Assembly: GCA_937934465.1 (NCBI GenBank)
Contig: CALGZO010000163.1
Location: 1 to 14,135 of the forward strand
Length of the DNA stretch: 14,135 nt
Direction of reading: 5' to 3'
Origin: an uncultured Fimbriimonadales bacterium
Lineage (GTDB): Bacteria; Armatimonadota; Fimbriimonadia; Fimbriimonadales; GBS-DC
The notes below the pieces were generated by a model, which was not told the DNA's origin, made no database searches, and saw only the letters and a program-made list of their open reading frames with translations. A program made the position numbers and the translations under genes. This document shows, piece after piece, positions 11,524 to 14,135 of this stretch. The number at the start of each line of letters is the position of its first letter. Position 1 is the first letter of the stretch.

Positions 11524-13788
11524 TCAGATGGGTGATCGATACGCCTCGTGGCTCTCGAACAACGCCAACTGGTGTGCATTCCCTGTCGTCTCCGGGCGGG
11601 GAGCTGGGGATAGCCGATCGAACCCCTGCAACGCACTGAGAAACCACTCCTGCGAGGGGGTCCAATCGCCGCTGGAGCAGCTGGCAGAGCGCAGCAGTTC
11701 ACCCACAAAGTGTAAATAAAGCAATTGGCGATTACCATTCTGGACATACTGCCCCACGATTTGCTCTGCGCGCTGCAGACAATCCTCAGGTGTGTGCGAT
11801 AGAGGGGTGTAAGGGCGCGCCTGTTTGTGGCATATCAGCACCAAATCCATGTCCAACGCCTGTTTCTGCCGAATGTGCGGGTTGACGCGATACTCGCTTT
11901 GCACAGGGAAAAAGTCAACTATCCGAAAGCCGCTCTGCTGGATTGCGCCGAAGACCGTCCACCAAGCGCGAGGGTTCGTATGGTGGAAAGTGAAAATGAG
12001 CTGCCCTTCCGCTTTCAGCACGCGGTGGCATTCGCGAAAGACCGCCGTGAGCAGGCGAAGATAGTCGGCTTCCTCCTTGCCCTGCCCCTTGTTGACCACC
12101 GCTTCGCCCTCTGTAGGAACCAACTCACTCTGGAAGCAGGGGTGATGTATTAGTCGTGTAAGCCATACATAGAAGAAGTTTGATAATTCCGAATAGTGAA
12201 CATTGTCGTAGTAGGGGGGGTCGGTAATCACGAGGTCTACCGACTCATCTGGCAGTGCGTCGAGGCGTGCTGAATCGTCGCACAGCAGCAGCGCGCCCCG
12301 CTCTGTTCGTCGCAGCGATTCGTAGTCGTTCACCAATACTGCCCCGACACGCTCCTGCTGGGTGTAGTGCGTGACGACCTGCCCAGCACGATTTTTGTAT
12401 CTCTCGAACGGCTGCAGACAGTAAAGTTTCGCACGGCGATACCGCTGGTAGCAGTTCACAAATGTGCCTGTTCCCTCCTCGCCTACCCCCCACACATGGC
12501 TCTCTACAGGCGTCGTAGTGAGCGGCATAGCGTGGTAGTTGAACAAATGATGGAGCTTACGGTGCGGATAATTGTACGGAGTCATCATATTGTTATACTC
12601 AAGCATATTGGAGAACACCGTGAAGAAGCAATAGCGGTACTCTGGCTCCTCGATCTGATTGATGGCTCGGATGAGGAGGTTGAACGCCAGCAGTTGTCGC
12701 TTGTTGAATAGATCCCGATATTGTCGGTAGCCGTGTTGTATCCAGCGTCGCGAGGATGTGCCGGCTGGTATCGGCGTGTCGGGCAAAATCAGCATCGATT
12801 CTTGCTCTGCAAAAAGCGTCTCCACTTGTCGCCAGCGCATCTCATCATCGCTATCGGGCGATTTGTAAAGGCGCGCCTGACAAGTGGGGCACCAATATTC
12901 CAGCGCGAGCAGCATATCGCTCAGCACGGCGCCACTGCGAAGCGTCTCCAGTAAGTTCATCGGCTTGTCGGCGCAGTGACAGCGGTAGTAGCCTCGGTCG
13001 TAGTTGCCGTCGCGTGGTTCGAAGCGATTCTTGCAGTGCGGGCACTGCGCAGGAGCGGAACCACCCCACTCAAACAGTTGAAGACATGCAGGGCAAAACA
13101 CCGTCGCGGGATTAGCAGGCGAGAGGGGACGATTTCGGCTCGCGCCCTCGTTGAGTAAGCATCGCTTGTGGAGCAGAATAGGCTGCCCACAGTTCAAACA
13201 CGGTACAGAGCGTATCCAGAATGCATAGAGCGTTTCGGCTTCGCCTTGGCAGTGAACGCAGCGCGTTCGATAGAACTCCCTAATTTGTGCCCCTGCGGTG
13301 TCGCTTATCTGCTGGAAGTAGGCGTCCAATCGCTCGATATCTATCGTTTTGAGATTCTCGCGCACAATCCAATAAGCAACGGGATTGATATCGCAGCCCA
13401 CCGTGCGCGCCCCCATCCGATTCGCCTCGACCAGAGTGGTTCCACCGCCCATGAAGGGGTCAAGGATGATGTGGTCGTTCAAATTGTAATCACAAAAGTA
13501 GGGTGCATTCGGCTTGAGATTGCCCTGAGCGTCGGTTTGCAGAAGGGTCTCACGCAGTTCGGGGTGTGTCGCCAACAGAATAATCGAGCGGAACAGTGTT
13601 CCGGGGCGTCGCGCCCACCACTTATGAAGTGAGTAGATAGGTCGGTAGTGCTGACGCTTACCTGTCTCGTCTTGCGCCAGCTTGCTAATAAGTTGCTCTA
13701 CTTGGAGGCTGGGCGAGTAGCGTCGCGCGGAGCTATTCGTCGGGTTCATAGAATGGGCATCCTGCAGGTGGCTCCTGTATTTGGTCAT
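11524..13788 (-). CDS. Zn-ribbon adenine-type DNA methyltransferase (COG1743-like)
   Basis: A 754-residue amino-methyltransferase. It opens with a conserved region (KRQHYRPIYSLHKWWARRPG), then SAM-binding motif I LDPFMGGGTTLVEA (109-122), GCDINPVAYWI, and catalytic motif IV TDPPYYDN (522-529). DPPY favours N6-adenine (less likely N4-cytosine) methylation. Between them is an insert with six Cys-pair knuckles (177/180, 197/200, 232/235, 249/252, 270/272, 300/303), expected to bind zinc and perhaps DNA. FFYVWLTR and FTFHHTNPRAWW follow motif IV as in this family. I use the ATG at 13788 (GGAG seven bases upstream), which overlaps the upstream gene by 56 nt; the ATG at 13749 with a 17-nt overlap is a real alternative. 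The DNA is visibly more A+T-rich than the neighbouring genes, suggesting transfer. With the upstream gene it probably forms a restriction-modification pair. Confidence 0.88.
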   Translation of the reverse strand: MTKYRSHLQDAHSMNPTNSSARRYSPSLQVEQLISKLAQDETGKRQHYRPIYSLHKWWARRPGTLFRSIILLATHPELRETLLQTDAQGNLKPNAPYFCDYNLNDHIILDPFMGGGTTLVEANRMGARTVGCDINPVAYWIVRENLKTIDIERLDAYFQQISDTAGAQIREFYRTRCVHCQGEAETLYAFWIRSVPCLNCGQPILLHKRCLLNEGASRNRPLSPANPATVFCPACLQLFEWGGSAPAQCPHCKNRFEPRDGNYDRGYYRCHCADKPMNLLETLRSGAVLSDMLLALEYWCPTCQARLYKSPDSDDEMRWRQVETLFAEQESMLILPDTPIPAGTSSRRWIQHGYRQYRDLFNKRQLLAFNLLIRAINQIEEPEYRYCFFTVFSNMLEYNNMMTPYNYPHRKLHHLFNYHAMPLTTTPVESHVWGVGEEGTGTFVNCYQRYRRAKLYCLQPFERYKNRAGQVVTHYTQQERVGAVLVNDYESLRRTERGALLLCDDSARLDALPDESVDLVITDPPYYDNVHYSELSNFFYVWLTRLIHHPCFQSELVPTEGEAVVNKGQGKEEADYLRLLTAVFRECHRVLKAEGQLIFTFHHTNPRAWWTVFGAIQQSGFRIVDFFPVQSEYRVNPHIRQKQALDMDLVLICHKQARPYTPLSHTPEDCLQRAEQIVGQYVQNGNRQLLYLHFVGELLRSASCSSGDWTPSQEWFLSALQGFDRLSPAPRPETTGNAHQLALFESHEAYRSPI

Positions 13789-14135
13789 AGCCTCGCTCCG
13801 TGTAGAAATTCGTAAAGTTCGCCTGGTAAGTTGGATTGCTAAAAGGAAACTCACTATCGAACTCACGCTGTAGATTGGTAAGGGTCTTCAATCCTAGTGT
13901 TCCTGCATATTTGGTGCTGAACGCCGCCTGGTACCACTGTTTCAATTCACTTTCTCGAATGACGCCCCTGATACGGTTTCCGAGCTGGGAGGCGACCAGT
14001 TGTATAGTTTCAGCCTCGGCGTCTCGACAGACAATAACTATCTCTTCAGCAGTGGTGGACTCCGCAACATCCTCAGCAACTTCCCTCGATAGCGTCACAT
14101 GCTTGACCTGAACAATTGGTCCGAAGTTTGCCCAC
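13733..14135 (-). CDS. Probable type II restriction endonuclease, C-terminal part (HaeII-family-like)
   Basis: The frame is open through the right edge, so only the last 133 residues are visible and the start lies outside; the GTG at 14098 is not a credible start because conserved-looking sequence (WANFGPIVQVKH) precedes it. That segment, followed by EIVIVCRDAEAETIQLVASQ, IRGVIRESELKQWY and LTNLQREFDSEFPFS, resembles my memory of HaeII-family endonucleases. The QVK could be the (E/Q)xK half of a PD-(D/E)XK-type site. The gene overlaps the methyltransferase start, as expected for an R-M operon. I recall the family from pattern only; a mobile-element or other nuclease-like protein is possible. 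Its base composition is like that of the methyltransferase. Confidence 0.55.
   Translation of the reverse strand, partial: WANFGPIVQVKHVTLSREVAEDVAESTTAEEIVIVCRDAEAETIQLVASQLGNRIRGVIRESELKQWYQAAFSTKYAGTLGLKTLTNLQREFDSEFPFSNPTYQANFTNFYTERGYDQIQEPPAGCPFYEPDE

Noticed and set aside
1..14135. CRISPR arrays, tRNA/rRNA genes, transposase or integrase genes
   Set aside because: I looked for regularly spaced repeats, tRNA-like cloverleaf segments and DDE/tyrosine-recombinase motifs and found none.

Overview
The window comes from a GC-rich, diderm (LPS-bearing) bacterium. A CMP-KDO synthetase gene (kdsB) points to a lipid A/KDO outer membrane. A large porin with an N-terminal SLH domain, a coiled coil and a C-terminal Phe points to an outer membrane tethered through SLH domains, as in Armatimonadota, Deinococcus-Thermus, Synergistota and cyanobacteria. 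With the DUF255, DUF1015, NHLRC2-like and DUF4058 genes, an Armatimonadota-type genome is my best guess, but this is inference and not proof.

Layout. Bases 1-2658 (+ strand): the 3' part of a DUF255/YyaL-type thioredoxin-domain gene whose C-terminus carries a DsbD-N-like domain, coupled by a TAATG overlap to an apbE-like FAD:protein FMN transferase gene. The apbE tail runs 88 bp into the convergent kdsB. Bases 2571-4519 (- strand): DUF1015 gene and kdsB, coupled by ATGA. Bases 4661-5780 (- strand): a YbjQ-family gene followed 1 nt later by a sorbitol-6-phosphate-dehydrogenase-like SDR. Bases 5977-7956 (- strand): a membrane-anchored, NHLRC2-like thioredoxin/NHL-repeat protein whose mRNA looks nearly leaderless. 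Bases 8057-9949 (- strand): the SLH porin, with its own clear promoter and a two-hairpin 3' region ending in an intrinsic terminator. Bases 10346-11140 (- strand): a DUF4058 gene. Bases 11188-11509 (+ strand): a frame-shifted YHS-domain gene remnant. Bases 11524-14135 (- strand): the end of a probable restriction endonuclease gene overlapping a Zn-ribbon adenine-type DNA methyltransferase, most simply a horizontally acquired restriction-modification system whose rest lies beyond the right edge.

Genes appear to work together in three groups: envelope/thiol-redox functions (DUF255-DsbD-N, ApbE, thioredoxin-NHL protein), cell-envelope structure (KdsB, SLH porin), and DNA restriction-modification. 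Two intergenic regions (5827-5933 and 10131-10235) each hold a head-to-head pair of the same roughly 30-nt unit. This is a REP/BIME-like hairpin element, and it is the least explained structure in the window. The YHS remnant lies at the edge of the R-M block and looks like a scar of rearrangement. I found no tRNA, rRNA, CRISPR array, transposase or integrase gene. I did not find a convincing new multi-gene system; the repeat element, the domain fusion and the YHS scar are the best leads.
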